The notes beneath the pieces are model-generated. The model was not told the DNA's origin, made no database searches, and saw only the letters and a program-made list of their open reading frames with translations. Both the position numbers and the translations under genes were made by a program. Below are positions 53,239 to 64,000 of a DNA stretch of 64,000 nucleotides, piece after piece; within the stretch, counting starts at the first letter, position 1; each line of letters opens with the position of its first letter. Origin of the DNA: Cercospora beticola (lineage: Eukaryota; Ascomycota; Dothideomycetes; Mycosphaerellales; Mycosphaerellaceae). The stretch spans positions 1,426,001 through 1,490,000 of the forward strand of contig NC_088939.1 of assembly GCF_033473495.1 (NCBI RefSeq), written 5' to 3'.

Positions 53239-56067
53239 ATGGCGAACCGATCTCGCACCCTCCCACTCGTCCCGCTCCCACACTCGTTAGTCCTCCTGCC
53301 GGGAGTGACTACACGTGTTCCTCTCCAGAACCGCGCAGACATCGCCGCCATCCTCGCCAAGCTCTATAGCACCGCTGCTACTCCACGCGCAGAGACCAGC
53401 AGTGTCACCGTTGGCTGTGTGCCACTCAACAGCCAGTTCCTCTCTCCCGATGGCAAACACTTCCTCGAGGAGAAGGATGCTTCGAAGCAGAAGATAGAAT
53501 CCGAGCCCACTAACGTACGAAAGAAGGATCTGTTCCAATATGGCACCATGGCTAGAGTCACGGGTGTGCAAGGACGGCGGGCCGGAGAGTTGACACTCGT
53601 TGTGGAAGGCATCACACGCTTCCACATTGACAAGGTTACGCAAGAGCGACCATACTTCGAAGCCAAAGTGACACTTCACGAGGAGCAGCGCGTGGCCGAG
53701 GATAACGAACAGATTCACAACATGTTTGCCAACCTCAAGCAACTCAGCAGGGAGCTCATCGCTCTGATTCGCCTCTCTGCCTTGCTACCACGAGGTCCCC
53801 AGATGACTCTCTCGCCCATCCTGGCCCGTCGTCTGGAGCTCTACATTGTGCGCAAGGATGTGCAGGAAGCCGGAGTGTTAGCGGACTTTATGACCAATAT
53901 CATTGATTGCACACATGCGGATAAGCTACGCATCCTCTCCGCCACTGATGTGGGCGAGAGATTGGCTCGGATTACCGAGATCCTGCAGCGACAGATCACC
54001 ACCATCCAAGGCAACAGCCGCATATTGTCAGTGACGACCCAGCAGAACCCGAGCCAGACGGGCGTCATCGATCTCGAGACACTCAACAGACTGAGGCAGG
54101 ATCCACGCTTACGGCGCATGGGCAATGGACAAATCCCTCCCGTCGGAATGGGCCCAGGCATGGGAGGCGGACAAGGACAGGATGACGAGGTCAACGAGAT
54201 TGAGGAGCTGAAGAAGAAGTTGGATGAAGCAGGCTTGAGTCCAGAAGCGAAAAAGGTGGCCGATCGCGAGTTGAAGAGGCTGGCGAAGATGAACCCGGCA
54301 CAAGCAGAACACCAAGTCTGCAGAAATTACCTCGAGAACTTGGCCGAGATTCCATGGACCAAGATGACCGAAGATAATCTGGACACGAGCACAATGGCCA
54401 AAGCGAAGAAGCAGTTGGACGATGACCACTATGGGTTGGAGAAGGTCAAGAAGAGACTGTTGGAATACCTGGCAGTGTTGAAGCTGAAGCAAGCCGTCAA
54501 CCAAGATTTGGACAAGCAGATTGAGCAGATTGCAAAGGCGATTGAACCGGCGAAAGAGCAAGCGTCAGCCGATGCAGCGATCAATGGCGATGAGGACGTG
54601 GCGCCATCAACGCAGCTCGTCAAGAAAGATGCTGAGGTGAAGAAGGAGCCAAGTCAAAAGGAGATCAGCTTGCTGAAGCACAAGAAGATGGTCGATAAAT
54701 CGCCCATCCTACTCCTTGTTGGCCCTCCAGGTGTTGGAAAGACCTCGCTCGCCAAGTCCGTTGCCACAGCCCTGGGCCGACAATTCCACCGCATCTCGCT
54801 TGGTGGTGTCAGAGACGAGGCTGAGATTCGCGGCCATCGGAGAACATACGTCGCTGCCATGCCTGGACTGATCGTGAACGGCTTGAAGAAGGTCGGAGTT
54901 GCCAATCCTGTCTTCCTTCTTGACGAAATCGACAAGGTCGGCTCTGCCTCGAACCACGGCGATCCATCAGCTGCCATGTTGGAAGTGCTTGATCCGGAGC
55001 AGAACTCCACATTCGTGGACCACTATGTCAACATTCCTATCGATCTTAGCAAGGTCCTCTTCATCGCCACTGCCAACTCGCTCGACACCATTCCACCACC
55101 GCTACTTGATCGTATGGAGACCATCCAGCTCCCAGGATACACGACGCTTGAAAAGCGACACATCGCCAATCGACATCTCATTCCCAAGCAGATCACAACA
55201 AACGGCCTCAAGCTTGAGAATGTACTCATGAAGGATGAGGTCGTAGACAAGGTCATCACATCATACACACGTGAAGCAGGAGTGCGAAATCTGGAACGAG
55301 AAATTGGAACAGTATGTCGCTCCAAAGCTGTGCAGTACGCCGAAGCACGCGACACAAATACACTACCGGCCTACACACCTGTCGTCACAGTCGAGGATCT
55401 CGAAGACATGCTCGGCATCGAACGCTACGAAGAAGAAATCGCTGCTCGCTCCTCCCAACCCGGAGTCGTCACTGGTCTTGTGGCCTACAGCACCGGATCC
55501 CAAGGCAGCATTCTCTTCATTGAAGTCGCCGACATGCCCGGTGCTGGCGGCGTCAAACTCACAGGCAAGCTCGGCGATGTGCTGAAAGAATCCGTTGAAG
55601 TCGCCCTTTCATGGGTCAAGTCCCACGCGTACGAACTCGCTCTCACGGACAACCCGAACGAAGACATCATGAAAGCACGAAGTATCCACGTCCACTGCCC
55701 ATCAGGTGCAATCCCCAAAGACGGACCTTCAGCCGGTCTCGCACATACCATTGCTCTCATCTCGCTCTTCAGCGGGAAGCGCGTCCCACCCACAATCGCC
55801 ATGACAGGCGAAGTCGCGTTGCGAGGAAAAGTCATGCCTGTAGGCGGCATTAAAGAGAAACTTATTGGTGCGCTAAGAGCTGGTGTGAAGAAAGTCCTGC
55901 TACCGGTGCAGAATCGCAAGGACGTGAAGGATCTGCCGCAAGAGGTTTTGGATGGGTTGGAGATTGTCCATGTTGGACACATCTGGGAGGCTTTGCCGCA
56001 GATCTGGCCAGAGAGTGAGTGGCCTGGTCAGAGAGGCTGGACGGGTGCTGTTGAGAGTCGGTTGTAG
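53239..56067 (+). CDS. Lon protease homolog 2, peroxisomal
   Basis: Intronless 942-aa AAA+ serine protease. The Lon substrate-binding (LAN) domain occupies roughly residues 8-250 ([20 protein letters not shown]). It is followed by helical linkers, the ATPase with Walker [13 protein letters not shown] and Walker [11 protein letters not shown], and the protease domain. The catalytic dyad is Ser in [11 protein letters not shown] and Lys in [11 protein letters not shown]. The C-terminus is SRL, a canonical type-1 peroxisomal signal, and there is no mitochondrial presequence. This marks the peroxisomal form that degrades damaged matrix proteins and supports matrix-protein processing, not mitochondrial Pim1. 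An acidic/lysine-rich insert of ~45 residues precedes the AAA domain. The ATG follows CATC. Confidence 0.96.
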   Translation: MANRSRTLPLVPLPHSLVLLPGVTTRVPLQNRADIAAILAKLYSTAATPRAETSSVTVGCVPLNSQFLSPDGKHFLEEKDASKQKIESEPTNVRKKDLFQYGTMARVTGVQGRRAGELTLVVEGITRFHIDKVTQERPYFEAKVTLHEEQRVAEDNEQIHNMFANLKQLSRELIALIRLSALLPRGPQMTLSPILARRLELYIVRKDVQEAGVLADFMTNIIDCTHADKLRILSATDVGERLARITEILQRQITTIQGNSRILSVTTQQNPSQTGVIDLETLNRLRQDPRLRRMGNGQIPPVGMGPGMGGGQGQDDEVNEIEELKKKLDEAGLSPEAKKVADRELKRLAKMNPAQAEHQVCRNYLENLAEIPWTKMTEDNLDTSTMAKAKKQLDDDHYGLEKVKKRLLEYLAVLKLKQAVNQDLDKQIEQIAKAIEPAKEQASADAAINGDEDVAPSTQLVKKDAEVKKEPSQKEISLLKHKKMVDKSPILLLVGPPGVGKTSLAKSVATALGRQFHRISLGGVRDEAEIRGHRRTYVAAMPGLIVNGLKKVGVANPVFLLDEIDKVGSASNHGDPSAAMLEVLDPEQNSTFVDHYVNIPIDLSKVLFIATANSLDTIPPPLLDRMETIQLPGYTTLEKRHIANRHLIPKQITTNGLKLENVLMKDEVVDKVITSYTREAGVRNLEREIGTVCRSKAVQYAEARDTNTLPAYTPVVTVEDLEDMLGIERYEEEIAARSSQPGVVTGLVAYSTGSQGSILFIEVADMPGAGGVKLTGKLGDVLKESVEVALSWVKSHAYELALTDNPNEDIMKARSIHVHCPSGAIPKDGPSAGLAHTIALISLFSGKRVPPTIAMTGEVALRGKVMPVGGIKEKLIGALRAGVKKVLLPVQNRKDVKDLPQEVLDGLEIVHVGHIWEALPQIWPESEWPGQRGWTGAVESRL

Positions 56068-59000
56068 GTTATATGAGGTATCTGATTTCTTCATTAAAGT
56101 TGTATTTAGCGTTGGGTGGGTGTAATGTTATCATCACTCTTTTCTCCGAATCTTGACTGTCCTGCCCTGTCCTGTCCTGTGCTGCTTTCCGTGTGTGCAG
56201 ATCCAATGAGAGTGATGCACTCGATGATCCGTTCAGAGCTGGACCCAGCCGCGGTTTTTGTAAATCTCGTTCAGATCTTCGTGCATCATTTCTCGTTTCG
56301 TGTCACATCGCGTGCTACTTGCAAGTAAGTGACCTACCTCAAATGGTCCAATTCAGCCTGAATCTCTATCCTGTGATGCAAGTTCTAGATTGTTTGCTTT
56401 GCAAGCAGACTTTTGTACTGCAGTCTGGGGCGCAATCACTGCCAGCAGACTTTACCGGAATCTGCTGCCAAGCCCTTTGGTTCGTGGTCTGGCTGTTTGG
56501 AACGATATGCTTCGCCTGTGAGGAATGACTGCGACATGGCTTGCGCGATATTTGGCGGTTGCTCGGTCGCACTCTTACTACTGCGCTTTCGTTCCGAAGC
56601 TAGTTCGCAAAAGCCTTGGGCTTCACGCCTTCTTGTTGCTAGTATTAGACGCATAAGCTTCTATCAGTGTGTCAGAGTGTCCGGAGGGTGAAGAAAGTGG
56701 ATATCTTTTCTGACAAGACGGCTGTGCGTCTCGTCAAGGCTTCTTCGCTCGCTCGTTTCGTTCGTGTTCGGTCTGTTCGGTCAGTGCACGTGGTAGTCTT
56801 TCGGTCCAACACTTTCCGTCTTGCTCATCACGCTTGCAGCGCGTTTGGCTCCCTGCATGTCCGGTAGTGTGATTGCTGGCCGCAGGGCCGAATCGTGTCT
56901 CCAGAAATGATTTTCTTCCGGTTGTCCAGGTTCGCTGAAATGGAGGAACGAGATCAATGCTTCGCAACGTGCACCGAATAAAGGTTCTAGTGACGAAAAT
57001 CGTGGTTCCGAGTGTCTGTCATGGAAATAGTGTGTCGCAAAGCAACCTGCTCTCGTTGAGGCGTTCCTGGTCGCAGTGGTAGAACTGGTTGAGAAGCCAT
57101 AATGTACGAATGGCCCGACACCAGCTGGCCCGCGTCAACTGTCCTCCGGAAGCGATCGGCGCCGAATATGTGGTTGCCTTTCGTCCAGCCGATGATGCGT
57201 GTTATGCTTGTACCTTGTCAGAGGATTTCAGCTGTCAGTTCGTCGTGCACAGCTACTGGTACCGATGCACGTCCGCCAGCTCGTCAGCCTCCAATGTGTG
57301 AGTTCCGGCACGAAAGCTGTGTTCGCCCCGCAGAACACGTACTTGCTCTTTACTTGGATGAAGATCATCACAATAGTCAACGTTCATTACTTGATAGCTC
57401 GCATCCTTGAGGTCCAGCTTGGACCAAAGATTTCGAAGCTCTTATCGATACTGGCCTTTCTCCGCACTCTGTGCCTGACATCTCATACGACACTCTCAGC
57501 GCTAGAAGCTAGCTGCAGCGGCTCAGCGGGCTGATTGACCTGCATTCTTGTCGGAGTGCGAGTTGCATGCAGGCTGAGAGCTCCAGTTGCCATGCTTCGG
57601 ATTGTTCGTTCCGAAAGCTGGGGTTTCGATGGCGTCGATCTAGACCCCGAACGATCAAGACCCCAGATTCTTGTGGCTACGGCCACTACCGTCAATGTGT
57701 GCAGCACTCGAACCTAGTGTTCCACCATCTCATCATGCACAGCATTCCTTCGCATCCCATGCATTGTGCGTGCGGAGGTGTCTGGTACAATCGCGGGGAA
57801 AGCTGCTTGAAAATTGGAGATCGCAGCAAAATAGAAAAGCGATCATGAAATGCGGCGAAGATCGATGAAATAATGTGCGGCAAGCCATTGAAACTACAAG
57901 CAACATCGTTGCATTGCCTTACCTGGTGACTGGGCCTCGCCCTTGCTGGTATCAGCACGCGCAGCGGACAGCTCGCCGAGCGAACGCACGGAGAGCAGGT
58001 GTCGACATGGGAGCTCTACAGTACTGCCGACTGTGGCGCTGGCAAGATCCGCGCTTCTCGGCATTCTTGGTATCACGTCGAATGGAGTTCTCGACAGTTG
58101 CTCCGTGGCCTCAAAGCACTGTCAGAAAGAGGAATTGCGGCACTCTTTATGAGACATTCAGGTCTCTCGAGAGTGAAGTACTGGCGTCAGAGCAAATGAG
58201 AAGACGCTGACTGCAGTCGCTGTGGCGGTAGAGGCAGATTGGCGAGTGCAAACACGAATCTGCTCTGTTGTGTTGCTGTGACCGACGTTCTCGGTCGCGT
58301 TCGCAGCATATAACTCTTCACTGTGTCGTGCAGTTGCACACTCCGTGTGTGATCGGTCTCGTGCTGTAATCGTAATATGGTACGACCTCGTGCCACTTCA
58401 TTACTCGCCATCCAACTTGCAAGATGTTGTTCTGCTTCGGCATAGTTCCGGGAACCAAATTGTCTCAGGTGTAACGGGACGCTCAAAGTAGCGACAAGCA
58501 CACGTGGGCGCAGACAAGGTGGACTGGAGTGCCTTCGTGGGCAGGAAGATGTTGAGTCGTGGTGCTACGTGGCTCGCGGGGCAGGAAATGTTGCTTCGTT
58601 TGCACTGCGTTCAAATTCCATGCGCTGATCGGCCTGTGCTTCGAATGCGTGACTGTTTTGCCATCGCCATTAAGGTGCCCACCTTGATGTCCAGACCAGC
58701 TGCGACTCAAATAAAAGACGTTGTCTCCCGACGCGACAGCAGTTGATTCATCAATTTGCTTGTTTCCATGTTTCTATGCCGAGACATTGACATGGCAGCC
58801 GTTCCCATTGCGTGAAAGTGTTGCTCTGGCTCGTCATGCAGAGCAACGACGAAGGAAGATCCACGAATACGGCCGCATAGGATTCTGATGACTTGGACAT
58901 GCTGGTCGATGGGAGAAGATGTTCATCTTTTCCACAGACCCGAGGATTGAAGCGTTCTGGTCCGACACATTTGCTCACTGCGTGGACGGAACAATGGATA

Positions 59001-59892
59001 TTGCTGACTTGCGACGTTCAGAAGCGCCAAGGGACAGCCGTGTAACCGCGACAACAATTGGCCAGCACCGCCGCATCTTGGTGCAATAGCAGGGCCGGAC
59101 GAGAAGCTTAACAACAGCTTTACCGAATGCGGAACAGCCACAGTGAAGAGCTATCAGAGCTCCCCTTGTCAGCTCTAGTCAGGCTAAGAACCTTGAGGTC
59201 CGGCTGCAGACGCCGACTCCACAAGCGGTCGACCGAGATCATGGAGGGCCAGTACTTGCTCGTTCTGCGCCGCATGATCCTGCCTACGGTGGACGATGTT
59301 TGTAGCTGAATCCGAGACCAAAACCACATTTTGCCCCGCAAGGTTTCTGAAGATTGTTTCAAGCCTCCATGTTCCGTCAGGCCGAGGAACGTCCAACAGC
59401 AACGCTCTGCATGGCGGTGGTCCGACTCTGCATCCAATGCCCGGCTTAATCACTCCACTATTGATCGGCGCACCGCTCGTAGATCTGCCAATGCAGTTTG
59501 GCGCAAGACTTCTGGGCGGCCTGGGGAGCGGACATCTGGCTTCCCGTGCAAGCCCTGCGGACGGAAAGATCCTTGGGACCTTGGGGCAATCCGCAACCCC
59601 GTCTAGACTCATGCCGTTTCCAGGATGGCTTGCGTGGTGAGTGGGTGTTCAATGCATCGACCATCTGTCCGACAGGCACGAGCACCAATGCCCCTCCTTT
59701 CAAGCGTGCGACAGATGTGGGGCTCAAGGCATCGAGTGCGCGTCCCACCAGAAGCCAGAGACATGATAAGTAGGCCTACCGGCCCTCGATCGTAGTCCTC
59801 TCAACATTCAGCCAGCCCCAATCCGCAGCACAGTACACCTCTTCAAAACTCGTATCCACATTCATCCTTTGCTACCACATATTACCGCAAAC
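56068..59892. other. 3.8-kb region without a recognisable gene
   Basis: The longest gene-free stretch in the window, between Lon and the alcohol dehydrogenase. Many short open frames exist on both strands (for example 59184-59612 minus and 59296-59640 plus), but none shows a family motif or clear codon bias. There is no AT-rich RIP signature, terminal repeat or tRNA. The last few hundred bases, C- and A-rich before the ADH start, should be the ADH promoter and leader. Confidence 0.45.
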
Positions 59893-61062
59893 ATGGCTCC
59901 TCAAATCCCAGAAATGCAATGGGCCCAGGTCATTGAGAAGACTGGCGGTCCTGTTGAGTACAAGCAAATTCCCGTCCAGAAGCCAGGACCAGATGAGATT
60001 CTCGTCAATATCAAGTATTCCGGTGTATGTCACACCGACTTGCACGCTGTGAATGGAGACTGGCCACTTCCAACCAAGCTTCCACTTGTTGGCGGACACG
60101 AAGGTGCTGGCGAAGTCGTGGCCATGGGCGAACTCGTCCACGACTGGCAGATGTAAGTGCAACTCGGAAGTGGGCATGGACCAGCCTCACTGACGTCTCA
60201 AACAGTGGCGACTATGCTGGTGTCAAGTGGATTAACGGATCTTGCTTGTCTTGCGACTTCTGCCAGACCTCTGACGAACCTCTGTGCGGCAAGGCCCTCT
60301 TGTCTGGCTACACCGTCGATGGCTCCTTCCAGCAATACTGCATTGCCAAGGCAGCACACGCAGCTCGCATTCCAAAGGAGTGTGACCTTGCCGCGATCTC
60401 TCCCGTGCTGTGCGCCGGTATCACCGTCTACAAGGGACTGAAGGAGTCAGGAGCCAGGCCAGGTCAGACTGTCGCCATTGTAGGTGCCGGTGGTGGTCTC
60501 GGTTCGCTCGCACAACAATACGCCCGCGCTATGGGCCTGAGGACTATTGCCATCGACAGTGGTGATGAGAAGAGGAAGATGTGCTTGGAGCAGCTCGGCT
60601 CCTACGCATTCGTCGACTTCGCCAAGAGCCAGAACGTCGTCAAGGATGTGCAGGCTGCTACCGAAGACGGTCTTGGCCCACACGCCGTCATCCTTGTCGC
60701 AGTAAACGAGAAGCCATTCCAGCAAGCCGCCGAGGTGAGTGCATGCCACATGAATGATACCTGTCCAGCTTTACTGACCCGTGATCCAGTACGTCCGACC
60801 TCGTGGTACAGTCATCTGCATTGGTCTACCAGCCGGTGCTTATCTGCGCGCACCCGTGTTCGAGTCTGTCATCAAGATGGTCACCATCAAGGGCTCCTAT
60901 GTCGGTAACCGCAAGGACAGCTCAGAGGCCATCGAATTCTTCCGCCGCGGCGTCATCAAGGCACCATTCAAGATTGTTGGTATGTCCGAGCTCCAGAAGG
61001 TGTACGATCTTATGCACGCGGGTCAGATCGCAGGCCGATATGTCTTGGACACTTCGAAGTAG
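59893..61062 (+). CDS. Zinc-dependent alcohol dehydrogenase, fungal ADH1 type
   Basis: Three exons (59893-60152, 60206-60734, 60790-61062) give 353 aa. Introns are 53 and 55 nt with CTGAC-type branches. Joins restore [13 protein letters not shown] and [13 protein letters not shown]. Catalytic zinc ligands are visible: Cys in [10 protein letters not shown], the GHEGAGEV His-Glu pair, and Cys in [10 protein letters not shown]. Structural-zinc cysteines lie in [17 protein letters not shown]. The NAD-binding glycine motif is [12 protein letters not shown]. The enzyme interconverts ethanol and acetaldehyde or similar alcohols in the cytosol. Codon use is strongly biased, as in highly expressed glycolytic or fermentative genes. 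Which ADH paralogue this is cannot be told from sequence alone. Confidence 0.95.
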
Positions 61063-62751
61063 ATTAATATACCGGTCTGCCTGTACATAGCTGCTGAGTC
61101 GAAAAGAACAATGAATATTTTAGCGATGTTTACGTTTGATCCAAGGGTTGTGTGAGAAGGAAGTTGAGCGAGGTGGGTGCAAGATCAGAAGAGGTGTGTC
61201 TCTGCCTTTTGTGACGATGCGAACTCAAGACATGATGTTTGCGGCTCCGGCGAGCTATGGGGTCGAAAGTGCAGCGGTGTCCGCCGGCTCGCTTCATTCT
61301 GCTCATTATCGTTCGTGCCTTCCTGGAGCCGCCGAGGTCCAAACTACATTGAGTAAGTGCCGAGCGACAATTTTCTCAGATGGAAGGTCAGGCGAGCGAA
61401 ATGTGTGTCCCGTCGGGAAGGTCAGGAAGTCGAGTCGACGACCTTTTCAAGCATCGCACGACTGCGCGAAATTGTGTACTCTCGAACTTGAAGGTCTGTA
61501 TTGCTGCAGAAGAGGCTCGATCGGGCCATTCCCTGAGGAAAAGGCACCATCTTTGCTCCACATTTTGCCACCGTCCACGCAGGAATCTGCTGATAGTAGC
61601 TAATCAGGGAGAGGAGAGTCCTCTCATTGTTCACAGCAGACCGTTCTGAAGCTGTGGATCGTCGACCTGACCTGCGTTTAGAGCTGCTCTTTGTCAACAA
61701 CAGCCAGCTCTAGCTTGCCGGCTCCATCCAAGGTGGCATCGCTGGCTCTAGTAATGCGATTGTTCCCTCCATGGTTTTGAAGTCATGGTCCAGAGGTGCC
61801 GATTATCCTACGACGCAGCGACCTTTTGCTAGCAGCAGTCCAAGCTACCTCCGATGTGAAAATTGCGGGTGCCCTCTTCGTGCTCGCCTCGATCTTGCCA
61901 TTCGCGTCGCCGGTTTCGCTGAAGCCGACTTCACTCATGGGAGCGCCGCGGGCAGAGTTGGAGTACCGGAAGATGGTCTGTAATGATTGTCGTCGTACGC
62001 GTCGCTGTTTGCCGCTGTGGGTTCTGTGCTCGGGATTTTGGCCCGCAGCCAATCAACGGCTTCCGGCTCGGCAGCTTGAGAAGTTGCACGGCTTCTTCTG
62101 AAACGAAGTTCTTCACTTCCCCTGCCAGTCGCAGTAGCGACAGATTGACAATACCGACAAGTCTCATACATGATGCACTGTGGATCGCGGAAGAGAGCGT
62201 GCAACGAGGCGCGGTGACGTTGCGGGAAGACAATTGTGCGCGCTGGTTCTCTGGAAGCTGGACGCGTGCGACCTCCTGAGACTCGGCGCAGTCTGCAAGT
62301 GCGATGATGTGCTGTACCGCGCCTGCGATAGCCGCCGCGGCTGCAAGAAGATTCAGCAAGATGACGAGGCAGGGTCGCGCGCAAAGTGAAGCTGCTGCGG
62401 GTTGTTGATGGGCTCCACCAGTGGTGCGGTACTGGCGACTGCACGTTGACCAGCTGCGTTTTCGCCTTCACATGTCCGCATATCCACTTTGTCACAAGCA
62501 GACGACACACAAAATGCAGCCGAGCCCTTGGCCATTTGCTTGTGTCACTCTTATTCACTTCGCGTTGCTTAACTTCTTGTTTGCTCACTTCGTTACCTCC
62601 CTTTCCTGTTCACAGTGCCTGGCTGCACTTGCTTCGTCACAACGCTCATTTACAGTCACTCCTTCCTGATATTCTGCCGAGCAGGTGCAGCTTCTCTACC
62701 CTTTACAACTTCTCGACACTCTCTTGAGACTTTGGTGCGCCCTTCGCCAAG
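61063..62751. other. 1.7-kb intergenic region with a possible F-box-like remnant
   Basis: ADH 3' flank and protease promoter. A short plus-strand frame at 62180-62389 reads VLWKLDACDLLRLGAVCK, reminiscent of an F-box helix pair, with C/G-ending codons. It has no ATG-initiated or spliceable context that I could build. A minus-strand frame (61931-62359) overlaps it. Neither is annotated as a gene. Confidence 0.4.
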
Positions 62752-64000
62752 ATGGCCTCCTTGCTCTTCGTCTTCCTCGTTTCTCTGCTGGCAGTCGCTA
62801 CGGCCATCCCATCGAGTCTCCACGAGCGCTCATTCCGGCCAAAGTTCGACGTTCAGAAGAACGCAATTCAGAAACGCTCCTTCAAGGCTCCAGTGCCTGG
62901 CCGCGCCCACCAAGGCGCCCTCAACGAAATTCTTCGCGTTCACAACAAGTACGAGTGGACCATCGTCGTCGCGGAGAGCGAACCTCTCTACCCCATCAGC
63001 GTAACCACGAGTCATCCTGTCGCCACAGCAAGCACTATACCGACTTTCAAGACTTTGACGACGCTCTCTCCGGTCCCAAGTAACTCCCCTCCCACTTACG
63101 GTCCCTACCCGAACTCCACCAGTAGTGCATCACCCACGCCAACCAAGGGAAGTGAGGATGGGGAAGTTTCTGCAATCCCGGAAGAGAATGAAATCCAGTA
63201 CCTCGCCTCTGTTTCGATCGGCGGCCAAAAAGTATGGCTCAATTTTGACACTGGGAGTTCGGACCTGTAAGCTCTCAAGATACAACGTGACAGAGGCCGG
63301 TACTAATTCCTGAGGCAGGTGGGTGTTCTCAAGCAAGCTCTCGCCAAACGCCATTGGCAACCACTCATTCTATGACCCATCGAAGAGCGACACATTCACC
63401 CCTTATGAGAACGCCAGCTGGAGAATTTCATACGGCGACGGCAGCTCTGCAAGTGGCATCGTTGGCTATGATGTAGTCGACGTCGGTGGGTCAACAGTCC
63501 AAAAACAAGCTGTTGAGCTAGCGACATACATCTCAGCCAGCTTCGCTACGGACCCCAACAGTGATGGACTGCTCGGCTTAGGTTTCAGCAACATCAACAC
63601 GGTACAACCTGAGCGCCAGAAGACCTTCTTTGAAAACGTTATGCCCGACCTCTCGGAGCCACTTTTCACTGCCGACCTCGAGGACAACATGGGTGCTGGC
63701 GAGTACGAGTTCGGTAAAATCGACAGGGCCAAGTACAAAGGCGACATCCACTACGTTGACATCGACAGTTCCGAGGGCTGGTGGCAATTCCCGATTCCAA
63801 GCATCAGCATCGGTGATGAGTACACATTCACGTGCGACCAAGACTGCCCCAAAACCATAGCTGATACAGGTTCGAGTCTAATGTGAGTCTAACCTCCAGC
63901 TTCGCTCCGACAGCCATGCAAGATGCCTACCACCTGAGGCAGAGATCGACGATCATCGCTCAGAGCGACGCGGGCAGAGAGTGTCGAGAGAACTATGCTA
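62752..64000 (+). CDS. Pepsin-like aspartic protease (family A1), truncated by window end
   Basis: Exon 1 is 62752-63266 and exon 2 is 63319-63882. The 52-nt intron joins FDTGSSDL to WVFSSKLSP. A clear signal peptide (MASLLFVFLVSLLAVATA) is followed by a propeptide and a Ser/Pro/Thr-rich linker, then the catalytic domain. Both active-site Asp motifs are present: LNFDTGSSDLWVF and IADTGSSLM. YGDGSSASGIVGYD is the active-site flap region with its Tyr. Exon 2 ends at AT before GTGAGT. The next acceptor is not clear: several AG choices between 63899 and 63947 keep an open frame, and the shortest would make an implausibly small intron. The gene continues beyond the window. It is predicted to be secreted, probably acid-active. 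Confidence 0.88.

Noticed and set aside
59184..59640. Opposing open frames of 142 (minus) and 114 (plus) codons
   Set aside because: Neither has motifs or a spliceable partner. Overlapping open frames on both strands are expected by chance at this GC content.
61931..62588. Two overlapping minus-strand frames (142 and 217 codons), one starting with a hydrophobic stretch
   Set aside because: No family motif; Ala-rich hydrophobicity is expected from antisense of GC-rich sequence, and the two frames contradict each other.
63860..63885. GGTTCGAGTC motif resembling a tRNA B box
   Set aside because: It encodes the active-site DTGSS of the aspartic protease, and no A box or cloverleaf surrounds it.

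Overview
The window is nuclear DNA of a filamentous ascomycete (Pezizomycotina). Genes are compact. They carry short GT-AG introns (about 47-160 nt), usually with CTGAC or CTAAC branch sites, and first coding exons are often tiny. Coding GC is moderate and gene orientation is mixed. The families present (CHO2, UBA2, PPG1, ESF2, NBP35, peroxisomal Lon, VCX1-type exchanger, DHA2 transporter) all fit this. A Dothideomycete is my best guess, but that placement is inference. I see no tRNA or rRNA gene, CRISPR array or recognisable transposon.

Layout. 1-14.5 kb: 3' part of ESF2 (rRNA processing), a vacuolar Ca2+/H+ exchanger, an S/K-repeat membrane protein with a Cys-rich tail, a membrane-anchored GH43 glycosidase, a head-to-head pair of NBP35 and a PflX-like radical SAM protein, and a coiled-coil protein. 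16-30 kb: a DHA2 transporter with a very long N-terminus, CHO2 (phosphatidylethanolamine methylation), a Cys-rich single-pass surface protein, a small secreted Cys-rich protein and a 560-aa uncharacterised protein. 32-42 kb: a PlsB-type acyltransferase ending in AKL, a GT8-like protein lacking its metal-binding motif, a protein with nine HSRAGSV-type repeats, PPG1 phosphatase, a membrane protein and a small basic protein. 43-56 kb: an Asp f 3/PMP20-type peroxiredoxin, a seven-exon queuosine-salvage gene, UBA2, a tubby-like protein and peroxisomal Lon (C-terminal SRL). 60-64 kb: a zinc alcohol dehydrogenase and a truncated pepsin-like protease.

There is no operon-like pathway cluster. Functional links are loose. 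Lon and the AKL-ended acyltransferase are both predicted to be peroxisomal. CHO2 and the acyltransferase are lipid enzymes. NBP35 and the radical SAM protein share a short divergent promoter and both involve Fe-S clusters. Exon structures were rebuilt by hand from splice signals, reading-frame continuity and family motifs; where that was not possible I say so.

Most interesting: the NBP35/radical SAM pair, the AKL-tailed acyltransferase, the GT8-like pseudoenzyme candidate, the secreted DCGGC-repeat protein, the QNG1-like gene with a large insert and a GC-AG intron, and a recurring switch of coding-strand GC skew from C-rich to G-rich toward gene 3' ends.
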